From the NCBI GenBank assembly GCA_007692755.1, contig REBL01000185.1, positions 1 to 50,175 of the forward strand: a stretch of DNA of 50,175 nt, read 5' to 3'. The notes beneath the pieces were generated by a model that saw only the letters and a list, made by a program, of their open reading frames with translations, made no database searches and was not told the origin of the DNA. Below, piece after piece: positions 18,456 to 26,461 of this stretch (position 1 is its first letter; every line of letters begins with the position of its first letter). The position numbers and the translations under genes were made by a program. The DNA comes from Nodularia sp. (in: cyanobacteria) (lineage in GTDB: Bacteria > Cyanobacteriota > Cyanobacteriia > Cyanobacteriales > Nostocaceae).

Positions 18456-19520
18456 ATGATTGTAGTCCTAAAAACTGGTACACCTGATCACGAAATCACT
18501 CAGATATGTCAAGATTTAACCGACATTTGGGAAGTCACAATCGAAAAAAGCATCGGTAAGCATAAAGCTATTCTGGGAATCATTGGTGATACATCTGTCA
18601 TCGATCCATTGCAAGTCCAGGAGTTAAACCCTTGGATTCAACAAGTATTACGAGTGCAGCAACCTTTCAAGCGGGTGAGTCGGGAATTTCGACATGGAGA
18701 AGCCAGCGAGGTAATTGTATCCACTCCTAACGGGTGTGTTCCTTTTGGAGAGGATCATCCCATTGTGGTGGTAGCTGGGCCATGTTCAGTTGAGAATGAA
18801 GCCATGATTGTGGAAACGGCAAAGCGTGTGAAGGCAGCAGGAGCCAAATTCTTGCGTGGAGGAGCCTACAAACCCCGGACTTCACCCTATGCCTTTCAGG
18901 GGTATGGTGAAAGTGCATTAGGTTTGTTAGCCGCAGCCCGTGAAGCTACAGGTTTGGGCATCATCACAGAACTCATGGATGCAGCCGATTTACCCGCAGT
19001 GTCGAACGTCGCTGACATTATCCAGATCGGAGCGCGGAATATGCACAATTTCTCGCTGCTGAAAAAAGTCGGCGCTCAAGATAAACCAGTGCTACTCAAG
19101 CGAGGAATGTCTGCCACAATTGACGAGTGGTTGATGGCAGCAGAATACATTATGGCATCAGGAAATTCCAACGTGATTCTTTGTGAGCGCGGGATTAGAA
19201 CCTTTGATGCTAAATATGCCCGTAATACTTTAGATTTATCGGTACTTCCAGTATTGCGATCGCTCACCCATTTACCAATTATGATTGACCCCAGTCATGG
19301 CACTGGTAATTCTGATTATGTACCAGCGATGGCTTTAGCTGCGATCGCCGCTGGTACAGATGCCTTAATGATTGAAGTTCACCCCAATCCAGCGAGGGCT
19401 TTATCTGATGGGCCGCAGTCCCTCACCCCTGAGAAATTTGATCGCTTAGTACAGGAAATGTCTGTTCTCGGCAAAGTAGTTAATCGCTGGTCTCTGCCTG
19501 CATTAGTAACTTCGGTTTAA
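18456..19520 (+). CDS. aroF: DAHP synthase (type I-beta, with N-terminal regulatory domain)
   Basis: A 354-residue 3-deoxy-7-phosphoheptulonate synthase. About 70 N-terminal residues form the ferredoxin-like domain seen in Thermotoga-type enzymes. The barrel then starts with VVVAGPCSVE and continues with FLRGGAYKPRTSPYAFQG, QIGARNMHNF, VLLKRGM and MIDPSHGTG. It commits PEP and erythrose-4-phosphate to the shikimate pathway. The corresponding gene in scytonemin loci is usually called aroG. The N-terminal domain may confer allosteric inhibition by aromatic amino acids. It is last in the cluster, directly followed by a terminator. Confidence 0.94.
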   Translation: MIVVLKTGTPDHEITQICQDLTDIWEVTIEKSIGKHKAILGIIGDTSVIDPLQVQELNPWIQQVLRVQQPFKRVSREFRHGEASEVIVSTPNGCVPFGEDHPIVVVAGPCSVENEAMIVETAKRVKAAGAKFLRGGAYKPRTSPYAFQGYGESALGLLAAAREATGLGIITELMDAADLPAVSNVADIIQIGARNMHNFSLLKKVGAQDKPVLLKRGMSATIDEWLMAAEYIMASGNSNVILCERGIRTFDAKYARNTLDLSVLPVLRSLTHLPIMIDPSHGTGNSDYVPAMALAAIAAGTDALMIEVHPNPARALSDGPQSLTPEKFDRLVQEMSVLGKVVNRWSLPALVTSV

Positions 19521-19541
19521 CTCAAAGACCAGCAGTGCGAA

Positions 19542-19580
19542 GAGAAAGTTGAGTGTTAAAACTCGGCTTTCTCTTTTTTT
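19542..19580 (+). terminator. Intrinsic terminator after the ebo/trp cluster
   Basis: GAGAAAG (19542-19548) pairs with CTTTCTC (19567-19573), and an inner GAGT (19551-19554) pairs with ACTC (19561-19564). Seven T residues follow at 19574-19580. It begins 21 bases after the DAHP synthase stop. Confidence 0.9.
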
Positions 19581-19639
19581 ATATCTCCAAGAGACTCCGC
19601 TCTCTGCTGGTAAATGCTTCGGTTCAGTGGCGAAACTTG

Positions 19640-19970
19640 TCTTGACATCTCCCCCGGTTAGAAACCGAAGGATTCTAAACTGATGTTGCTACGGGGTCTA
19701 AAAGGTCCACTACGCAACGTTTACGATATGATTTATTTAATTTCTTGAACAAATCAATTCGTTGTGGCACTGTCAAAATGCCCTACCCACCTCGACTAGG
19801 TTTAATCCTAGCTGTATGGCTACTTGATTGTTAATTAAGTGCGTAAGTATGTTTTTTTGTTATGGAGTTTTTCATCCTATACATACGCACTTTAATTTTA
19901 TCATTAGATGTTGTCTAATAAATTAGACAATTAACTTTCATCCCCCGGATTAAATCCGGAGGTTCTCAGT
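19640..19970. mobile_element. IS200/IS605-like relic without a transposase gene
   Basis: The segment is bounded by two C-rich subterminal hairpins: CCCCCGGTTAGAAACCG (stem 19655-19659/19663-19667) and CCCCCGGATTAAATCCGG (stem 19945-19951/19953-19959). A near-palindrome, AAGTGCGTA matched by TACGCACTT, and a perfect TTGTCTAAT-AA-ATTAGACAA palindrome (19911-19930) lie inside. Subterminal hairpins without terminal inverted repeats are the hallmark of single-strand-transposing IS200/IS605 elements. No tnpA or tnpB reading frame remains in about 330 bases, so this is a non-autonomous or decayed copy. The left end read on the minus strand resembles the tnpB-side end, where guide (omega) RNAs are encoded. 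Confidence 0.5.
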
Positions 19971-19984
19971 ATAAGTTTGATAGG

Positions 19985-20020
19985 AAATACCCCAACTTTC
20001 TCGCTGAAGTTGGGGTATTT
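19985..20020 (-). terminator. 14-bp hairpin downstream of the Gly-rich gene
   Basis: AAATACCCCAACTT (19985-19998) is perfectly complementary to AAGTTGGGGTATTT (20007-20020) with an 8-base loop. It lies 24 bases beyond the stop of the minus-strand gene at 20044 and ends in A/T runs on both sides, so it may act in both directions. Confidence 0.85.
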
Positions 20021-20043
20021 CACAAAAATTTATAGAATAATCA

Positions 20044-20874
20044 CTAACGACCGCCACCCATGCCGCCGCCACCACCGAAGCCACCGCCACTCATGCCACC
20101 GAAGCCACCATCGGAGGAGTCATCGCCGCCACCAAAGCCACCGAAGCCACCATCGGAGGAGTCATCGCCGCCACCGAAGCTGCTGCTACCGAAGCCACCA
20201 AAGCCACCACTAGAGGAGTCATCGCCCACACCGCGACTACCGAAGCTGAAGTCAGGCATACCGCTACCAGTGGAGTCACTGCTACCGCCAGTTAAGGAGT
20301 CCCCGCCATTTAAATCTTCGCTATCAATGTTAATAACAGCCCAGGGGTTAACACCACCAGTCAAGGGGCTACCTTCAGCCGTCGGGTCGCCAAAGTCAAC
20401 AAACATATCACTATTTGGGATGCTACCGTCAGCAGACACAGTTTCATCATTCGTAGCGGTGTTTTCGCCCCCCGTCGAATCTTCAATCAAAACCGAGGAA
20501 TCATCGTCACCGAAGCTAGGCATACCGCCTCCCATGCCGCCACCAGTCGAGGAGGAGTCAATGTCAATCTCAGCCCAGGGGTTGATACCACCAGTCAACG
20601 GGCTAGCTTCAGCAGTCGGGTTGCCAAAGCCAGAAAAGGGGTTACTACCTGGGACGCTACCGTCAAATAGACTAGGATCAATACTGGAGTCGGAGTTGCC
20701 AAAAGCGTTGGCAAAAGAACTGATTAAGCTTTCTGGAGTTACACCGTCAATGTTTAGCAAAGCTCCAAAAGGTGATTGCCGAAGCAAATCAATCATTGCA
20801 TCATTGTCAGTAGCGGTGTTTTCGCCACTATCATTAATTGCAGAATCTTCTGTCAAAACAATCGAATCTTCCAT
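20044..20874 (-). CDS. Gly/Ser/Asp-rich protein with an internal duplication, function unknown
   Basis: An acidic, low-complexity protein of 276 residues that I do not recognise. It has no cysteine, signal peptide or membrane segment. Two related modules are visible: residues about 6-107 and 128-185 share VL-EDS...GENTAT and FG-PTAE-SPLTGG-NPWA-I-IDS; the second lacks the hydrophobic middle (AMIDLLRQSPFGALL, about 26-40). Residues 205-276 are repeats of DDSSDGGFGGFGG ending in a Gly-rich tail. An AGGAGA Shine-Dalgarno (20885-20890 on the plus strand) sits 10 bases before the ATG and a terminator follows the stop, so the gene looks real. A structural, matrix or phase-separating role is conceivable. 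The opposite-strand frame of similar length is a Pro-rich shadow. Confidence 0.75.
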   Translation of the reverse strand: MEDSIVLTEDSAINDSGENTATDNDAMIDLLRQSPFGALLNIDGVTPESLISSFANAFGNSDSSIDPSLFDGSVPGSNPFSGFGNPTAEASPLTGGINPWAEIDIDSSSTGGGMGGGMPSFGDDDSSVLIEDSTGGENTATNDETVSADGSIPNSDMFVDFGDPTAEGSPLTGGVNPWAVINIDSEDLNGGDSLTGGSSDSTGSGMPDFSFGSRGVGDDSSSGGFGGFGSSSFGGGDDSSDGGFGGFGGGDDSSDGGFGGMSGGGFGGGGGMGGGR

Positions 20875-21909
20875 GAAAACGAAGTCTCCTATTTATGGGA
20901 TAAAAATTTCATTAGAGCTGGAATATTAAGTAGAAAAAGTTAACCCAGCTTCATAAAGCTATTTTTTGTTGTCTTTTTGCCAAAGCTATTTATTAGCTGT
21001 TAGCGTAGTGAGATTAATGGGTTTTACCATTAAGTAACTTATGCAATCTCTGGCAACCCAGACAAGCTTTATTTACCGACATCTCACAATACAGATTAAT
21101 TTTTCTTAAGATTAATCACAATGAAAAATATTTGGATTTGCTTGTAAAAATTTAGAAGATTTCTATTATTGGTAATATTGATATTCTAGAATTCAAACTA
21201 AAAAACTCTTTAAATTTAGTAGTTATTGTTTTTTATTTCGTGCATAGTATACATTTGTTTATATCGTATAACTTATTTAACAAATACTGATTGCGCTAAC
21301 TCCTTTCTTTTACATACTAATGCTTTGCCATTTTCAAACAATTATTATGAGTAATAATTAGAGTCGTACTCCCAGCATTAATCTAAGAATTTGAAATTAT
21401 ACAAAAAAATATTTAAAGCCTTCTAGATAGATTGACTACATAATTTAGTAGGGTATTTCTGTTGCTGTACTCCCTCTTTCATTGTTGTGGTGAATGGTTT
21501 GAAGTTTTACTGATTACCGTTACTTCTAGTAATTTGTATATAAATGTAAATATTCTTTTATGCCTACCAGGAAAAAATATTTAATCTGCGGGTGTTGAAG
21601 CCTGAAAAATCTGTTACCTATATTTACTACCTATAAAAAGAGTAGCACTCTGCCTTTTTCTTATAGCTGTATTTATTTATCTCTGTATCTTTTGTGATTA
21701 TGAAACGATTACTTGAGACAAGAAAGAGACAAAGGGAGATGAATCCTGGATGATAGGTACACAAAAAACTAAAAATATGATTCACTTGTCATAATGAAAA
21801 ATGAGCATTTGTTGAGTATAACCAATATGTATAAACTTATGCTTAAAATAAAGCTTCAAACACGGTCACTAGTCCTTTTAAGCATTGTTTGAGCATTTAT
21901 ACAAGTAAA
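20875..21909. other. About 1 kb AT-rich region without a recognisable gene
   Basis: No reading frame of useful length and no RNA gene were recognised. TTAATGG-GTTTTA-CCATTAA (21014-21033) is a perfect 7-bp inverted repeat upstream of the Gly-rich gene, and GATTAAT/ATTAATC occurs near 21092-21117; either could be an operator. Promoters for the divergent Gly-rich gene and bioY are expected here. The length is unusual for this gene-dense window and could hide a small RNA. Confidence 0.5.
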
Positions 21910-22512
21910 ATGGCTGAAAGTTTTGGAAATGTGGGAACTGTTCAATTACTATGGTCGATGGTTGGCTTACTTTTAACAATGGGCGGTACCTTCCTAGAAG
22001 CCTATGGTATAGCCTTGCCTTCGAGTTTGAGTACGCAAGGAATTCAGACTTTTTCTCTAGGTGTCACCTGTCAAGTTGGCGCAGTGCTGTTAGTCGGTTG
22101 TTTAGGAGGGAAAAATGCTGGCGCACTATCGCAAATCGCCTATTTAGTCATGGGTTTAACCTTGCTACCTGTATTTGCTGAAGGTGGCGGTATTGGTTAT
22201 GTCAAGCTATCTCAGTTTGGCTATCTACTAGGTTTTATTCCTGGAGCGTGGATTTGTGGATTTTTAGCCTTTAAAGCTAGACCTAAGTTGGAAACTTTGG
22301 CTTTTAGTTGTGTGAGTGGCTTGTTCACTGTCCACCTCTGCGGTATTACTTATTTAATCATCAGTTATATTTTTCAGTGGAAAGGCACAGAAAATTTGGC
22401 TCTAATGCAAGCCATCCTCAGATATTCCTGGTTGGCACTACCCGGTCAACTAGCTGTAGTGTGCGCTGTTACCGTAATAGCATATATCTTACGTCATTTA
22501 ATGTTTTATTAG
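21910..22512 (+). CDS. bioY: Biotin transporter S component BioY
   Basis: A hydrophobic protein of about 200 residues matching BioY, the substrate-binding membrane component of ECF-type biotin transport. It has roughly six membrane segments. Recognisable parts are LLTMGGTFLEAYG, the GVTCQVGAVLLVGCLGGKNAGALSQIAYLVMGL block, FAEGGGIGYV and FGYLLGFIPGAWICGFLAF. ATG 21910 is preferred; a TTG at 21889 would add seven residues without a ribosome-binding site. No ECF ATPase or T component is nearby, which is common for BioY. It precedes lspA by 133 bases. Confidence 0.88.
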   Translation: MAESFGNVGTVQLLWSMVGLLLTMGGTFLEAYGIALPSSLSTQGIQTFSLGVTCQVGAVLLVGCLGGKNAGALSQIAYLVMGLTLLPVFAEGGGIGYVKLSQFGYLLGFIPGAWICGFLAFKARPKLETLAFSCVSGLFTVHLCGITYLIISYIFQWKGTENLALMQAILRYSWLALPGQLAVVCAVTVIAYILRHLMFY

Positions 22513-22645
22513 TTATGGCGTTATTCTATGCTTTTTCTCATGCTTTAAATAGAATATTTCTATTTACACCGTGGTGTACTAGCTTTCACTCCCGTATGGC
22601 TACGCTCACGGCCAAACCGCGTCCCACTCCCTACTCTCTAGTTTC

Positions 22646-23122
22646 ATGCGTTTAAAAAATCATCTCTTTTGGATTGCTGCCTTCATTGTTTTTTTCTTAG
22701 ATCAATTGACAAAATACTGGGTAGTGCAGACCTTTAGTTTGGGACAGACACTACCAATCGTACCTAATATATTTCATCTGACCTATGTTACTAATACTGG
22801 TGCGGCTTTTAGTCTATTCAGCGGAAATGTAGAGTGGTTGCGCTGGCTCTCGTTGGGTGTGAGTCTGGTATTGATAGCATTAGCCTTGTTTGGTCAGGAG
22901 TTAAATAATTGGGATCAGTTAGGCTATGGTTTGATTTTAGGTGGAGCAATGGGCAATGGTATTGATCGGTTCGTGTTAGGCTATGTCGTTGATTTTATCG
23001 ATGTTCGCTTGATTAATTTTGCTGTATTTAATATAGCAGATTCATTTATTACTATTGGTATTGTTTGTCTGTTAATTGCTACTTTCCAAAAAACACCAAG
23101 TTCCAGTGACAGGTCAAGTTGA
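22646..23122 (+). CDS. lspA: Lipoprotein signal peptidase II
   Basis: A 158-residue aspartyl protease of the inner membrane with four predicted helices. FFLDQLTKYWV, TNTGAAFSLF, GNGIDRFVLGYVVDF and FNIADS are the conserved LspA boxes; the catalytic pair should be Asp116 (VVD) and Asp132 (IAD). It removes signal peptides from prolipoproteins after lipidation. It follows bioY, probably in one transcript, and is closed by a long hairpin at 23135-23195. Confidence 0.95.
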   Translation: MRLKNHLFWIAAFIVFFLDQLTKYWVVQTFSLGQTLPIVPNIFHLTYVTNTGAAFSLFSGNVEWLRWLSLGVSLVLIALALFGQELNNWDQLGYGLILGGAMGNGIDRFVLGYVVDFIDVRLINFAVFNIADSFITIGIVCLLIATFQKTPSSSDRSS

Positions 23123-23134
23123 ACTTAAGTCTTA

Positions 23135-23195
23135 ATAATCCCACGACTATCAAAATTTGGCTATGCTCATTCTCAAATCAAAGTCGTGGGATTAT
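23135..23195 (+). terminator. Long hairpin after lspA
   Basis: ATAATCCCACGACT (23135-23148) is exactly complementary to AGTCGTGGGATTAT (23182-23195), a 14-bp stem with a 33-base loop, 13 bases after the lspA stop. Without a strong T-run it may block 3' exonucleases or act as a bidirectional terminator with the convergent gene at 23267. Confidence 0.7.
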
Positions 23196-23266
23196 GAAAA
23201 TTATCATTATACTCTAGCTTTTCAGCACTCGTAGTTAGAGTTTATGGCTCACTGTATTTTGCTAAT

Positions 23267-23662
23267 TTATTGGGGGTTAGGTTCGCGCTGAAAGTCATAT
23301 TCATCCTGGATCAAATTTTCTGAACTTGGTGTTGAGCTATCAACTGGGTCGGATTCATCCTGCATCAAAGTTTCCGGCGTAGTTGTATTGTTAATTGTGG
23401 TGTTACCATCGAAAAATGGTACTGAAATATCATCAGTTGTAGGAGCTATGACTGCTGTACCTCCCGGACAACGGGAATTAAGAGGCGATCGCTCACACAA
23501 AATTTTCATCCCTTCTGGTGAAAGCTGGATTTCCGTTGGCGCATTAATGGATCGGCTATCGGATTCGGCTATCGGGGATTTACTTGATTCGGCAACAGCA
23601 ACATTGGTAGTAAGAGCCAAGGTCAAAGCTGTACCAATCATGGTCAGATATTTTCCCTTCAT
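23267..23662 (-). CDS. Small secreted protein with a CERSPLNSRC motif
   Basis: A 131-residue hypothetical protein. I use the ATG at 23662 because it opens a clean Sec signal peptide, MKGKYLTMIGTALTLALTT with an AVAES cleavage region; the upstream in-frame start at 23710 would bury it. The mature part is acidic and disordered-looking, except for LSPEGMKILCERSPLNSRCPGG, a two-cysteine element that, as I recall, recurs in many secreted cyanobacterial proteins. The C-terminal half has two related stretches (ETLMQDESD and ENLIQDEYD). Function unknown; exported to the periplasm or beyond. It is convergent with lspA. Confidence 0.7.
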   Translation of the reverse strand: MKGKYLTMIGTALTLALTTNVAVAESSKSPIAESDSRSINAPTEIQLSPEGMKILCERSPLNSRCPGGTAVIAPTTDDISVPFFDGNTTINNTTTPETLMQDESDPVDSSTPSSENLIQDEYDFQREPNPQ

Positions 23663-24101
23663 TCTGAAATTAACCTCAACGGAAACAGAACACTCCGCCA
23701 ATTTAATCAAACAACTGATTTGAGAAAATCCGCCTAAATGAAGATGTATAAAGGAGTTCCAATATATATGGAAATTTTCTGTTGTAAACTTTAAAATTAC
23801 TGTAAATTAATACTAAGTTTTGAGAAACACCAAAATCAAAGTGTTAACCCTTATTGTTTAATCCATAATATTAAGTAAAAATAGTATAATAAACGAGAAA
23901 ACCCAAATTTGGCATTAGTAAAAAGTCACAAACCCAATAGGGTAGTTTTTCTGAGTGGATATTATCTTAGTGTAAGATTGAATCGGTAAGAATTACGTAC
24001 AGCCAATTTCTGCTTTGGCTTATGAGTAGAATGGTGGAACATTCTGTCTACAGATTGTCATTCTCCCGATTCTTTGCCAATAATTGTGATGTAAATAGCC
24101 G
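23663..24101. other. Divergent intergenic region, promoters expected
   Basis: Lies between the minus-strand secreted-protein gene and the plus-strand penicillin-binding protein gene. It is AT-rich with no gene recognised. Promoters for both neighbours are expected here, but I cannot place -35/-10 boxes confidently. Confidence 0.5.
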
Positions 24102-26372
24102 ATGAGTTCCCCCCAACCTCCTCACAAGCCACAAACTTTACTTGGTCAACTGACTCAAGCCGTTCAGACAATGCAAGCGAGGGTTGACTTTTCCAAGTTA
24201 GCGCTCAAGCCTAATGCCAAAGTACCAGAAATATGGGTGCAGGATGCGGGGGCGGATAAGGCGGAGGTCTATCCGTTATTAGGCGATCGCTACATCCTCG
24301 GTCGTAGTTCCAAATCCTGTGATATAGTCATTCGCAACCCAGTTGTCAGCCAAATTCACCTGTCACTGTCGCGGGATTCGACTCAACGCACCCCTGCTTT
24401 TCTGATCAAAGATGAAAACTCAACTAACGGTATTTATCGTGGTAAACGCCGGGTTAATACCTTAGAACTGCGTCACGGTGATATTTTTACTTTAGGGCCA
24501 CCAGAACTTGCAGCGTCAGTGCGGCTGCAATATGTCGATCCACCACCCTTGCATATGAAAGCAGCAACTTGGACTGCTTACGGTATTGGAGGTGTCAGCG
24601 CCTTGGTGGGGCTAGTCATAGGCGTAGAATGGCTAAAATTTTCTGTGAGACCGCTACCCACTGCTACTAGCGCTCCCATCGTGATTTATGCCCGTGATGG
24701 CTCAACTCCCCTACGTGAGCCTCGGAGTACCTCCCACGTTGATATGCAGCGATTGGATGATTTTGGCCCTTATTTAGCCGCAGCCGTAGTGTCCTCAGAA
24801 GATAGTCGTTACAACTGGCACTTTGGCGTTGATCCGTTGGGGATTTTGCGAGCCGTGCTGGTCAATACTCGTAGTGGCGGCGTGCAGCAGGGAGCCAGCA
24901 CAGTTACCCAGCAAGTAGCGCGGAGTTTATTTCGGGACTATGTTGGCGCTCAGGACTCCTTGGGACGCAAACTGCGGGAGGCTGTTGTCTCCTTCAAGTT
25001 AGAAACTTTTTACAGTAAAGATGATATCTTGCTGACTTACTTAAATAGAGTCTTTCTGGGCGTGGATACATCCGGTTTTGAGGATGCGGCTCGTTATTAC
25101 TTTGAGAAGCCAGCCAAAGAATTAACTCTTTCGGAAGCTGCAACATTAGTGGGAATTTTACCTGCTCCGAATGCTTTCAATTTTTGTGGAGATAGCCCCA
25201 ATCGGCTACAAGTATCTGAATATCGCAATCGCGTCATTAGGCGAATGTTGGACAGAGGTACAATATCTGAAGAAGAAGCCAATCGAGCTAGACGTTCCCC
25301 AGTTCAAATTAGCCCTAAAGTTTGCGAACAGCAAGCCAGTACCATTGCGCCTTACTTTTACAGTTATGTTTTCCAGGAACTCGAATCAATTTTGGGAGTG
25401 GGAGCGGCAAGAGAAGGTAACTATGTAATTGAAACCCAGCTCGACCCAGGAATACAAAGCCAGGCAGAAACAGCGTTGCGTAATTCAGTTAACAATGCTG
25501 GCTCAACCTTTCGTTTTTCTCAAGGAGCGATCGTGACCCTGGACACTAGCACTGGTAGTATTTTGTCTATGGTAGGCGGGACTGATTTTAGACAAAGCCA
25601 GTTTAATCGTGCTGTCCAAGCCCAAAGACAACCAGGTTCCACCTTCAAAGTTTTTGCTTTCGCTGCTGCTCTTGAGCAAGGGATACCAGCCTCCAAAACC
25701 TATTCCTGCGCTGCCATGCCTTGGCAAGGCTTTACCTACAGACCCTGTAGAAGTGGTGCGGGTAATTTCTTAAATATGACTGTTGGGTTTGCCCAGTCAG
25801 AAAATCCTATTGCTCTGCGAATTGCTAGAGAAGTAGGACTAGGTCGAGTTGTATCTACAGCCAAGGATTTAGGAGTAAAGTCATCACTTGAAGCTGTTCC
25901 TGGCTTAGTCCTGGGTCAAAGTGTCGTCAATGTTTTAGAAATGACCGGTGCTTTTGGCGCTATTACTAATCGTGGTGTATGGAATCCACCCCATGCAATT
26001 AGTCGGATTCTAGACAGTAGTGATTGTCAAGATCGTGATGACTTAAAAACCTGTCGTGTTGTCTATTCCTTTGACCAAAATCGTAATGCCAACCAACGAG
26101 CCTTACCCACAGGTGTGGCAGACGAAATCACCCGGATGATGCGCCAAGCAGTTACTAGCGGTACTGGTCGTGCGGCCGCTATTGGACTGGGGGAAGGTGG
26201 TAAAACCGGCACAACTGATAAAAACGTTGACCTATGGTTCATTGGTTCTATCCCCAATCGGCGGCTTGTAACTGGCATTTGGTTAGGTAATGACGATAAT
26301 TCCCCCACATCTGGTAGTAGCGGTCAAGCAGCTCAATTGTGGGGCAATTATATGAGGCAAATTGCCAGATAG
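24102..26372 (+). CDS. Class A penicillin-binding protein with N-terminal FHA domain
   Basis: A 756-residue bifunctional murein synthase. An FHA domain covers about residues 55-130 (GRSSKSCDIVIRNPVVSQIHLSL, then DENSTNGIY), followed by a single membrane anchor near 155-175. The GT51 glycosyltransferase has the catalytic Glu in SSEDSRYNWHFGVDP, plus QGASTVTQQVARSLF and FLGVDTSGFEDAARYYF. The transpeptidase has SxxK in PGSTFK (near 513), SEN, and KTGTTDK (near 701). It polymerises and cross-links peptidoglycan at the cytoplasmic membrane. The cytoplasmic FHA domain should bind phosphothreonine, tying wall synthesis to Ser/Thr kinases. The stop codon runs directly into a heptamer repeat array. 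Confidence 0.95.
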   Translation: MSSPQPPHKPQTLLGQLTQAVQTMQARVDFSKLALKPNAKVPEIWVQDAGADKAEVYPLLGDRYILGRSSKSCDIVIRNPVVSQIHLSLSRDSTQRTPAFLIKDENSTNGIYRGKRRVNTLELRHGDIFTLGPPELAASVRLQYVDPPPLHMKAATWTAYGIGGVSALVGLVIGVEWLKFSVRPLPTATSAPIVIYARDGSTPLREPRSTSHVDMQRLDDFGPYLAAAVVSSEDSRYNWHFGVDPLGILRAVLVNTRSGGVQQGASTVTQQVARSLFRDYVGAQDSLGRKLREAVVSFKLETFYSKDDILLTYLNRVFLGVDTSGFEDAARYYFEKPAKELTLSEAATLVGILPAPNAFNFCGDSPNRLQVSEYRNRVIRRMLDRGTISEEEANRARRSPVQISPKVCEQQASTIAPYFYSYVFQELESILGVGAAREGNYVIETQLDPGIQSQAETALRNSVNNAGSTFRFSQGAIVTLDTSTGSILSMVGGTDFRQSQFNRAVQAQRQPGSTFKVFAFAAALEQGIPASKTYSCAAMPWQGFTYRPCRSGAGNFLNMTVGFAQSENPIALRIAREVGLGRVVSTAKDLGVKSSLEAVPGLVLGQSVVNVLEMTGAFGAITNRGVWNPPHAISRILDSSDCQDRDDLKTCRVVYSFDQNRNANQRALPTGVADEITRMMRQAVTSGTGRAAAIGLGEGGKTGTTDKNVDLWFIGSIPNRRLVTGIWLGNDDNSPTSGSSGQAAQLWGNYMRQIAR

Positions 26373-26421
26373 GGGAGCAGGGAGCAGGGAGCAGGGAGCA
26401 GGGAGCAGGGAGCAGGGAGCA
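26373..26421. repeat. Seven tandem copies of GGGAGCA
   Basis: Seven exact heptamers begin at the base after the TAG stop of the penicillin-binding protein gene. Related but imperfect arrays are at 11-40 and about 37835-37860. Confidence 0.95.
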
Positions 26422-26461
26422 GGGGGAAAAAAACTTCTCAATCCCAGTCCCCAGTTCCCAA

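Noticed and set aside
19977..20213. A His/Arg-rich plus-strand frame
   Set aside because: Low-complexity shadow of the Gly-rich repeats in another frame, with no ribosome site.
20060..20929. A 289-residue Pro/Ser-rich reading frame on the plus strand
   Set aside because: It is the antisense of the Gly-rich minus-strand gene; proline codons are simply complements of glycine codons. The minus-strand frame has the ribosome site and a terminator.
26373..26421. The GGGAGCA array as a CRISPR array
   Set aside because: Units are 7 bases and directly adjacent without spacers; it is a simple tandem repeat.
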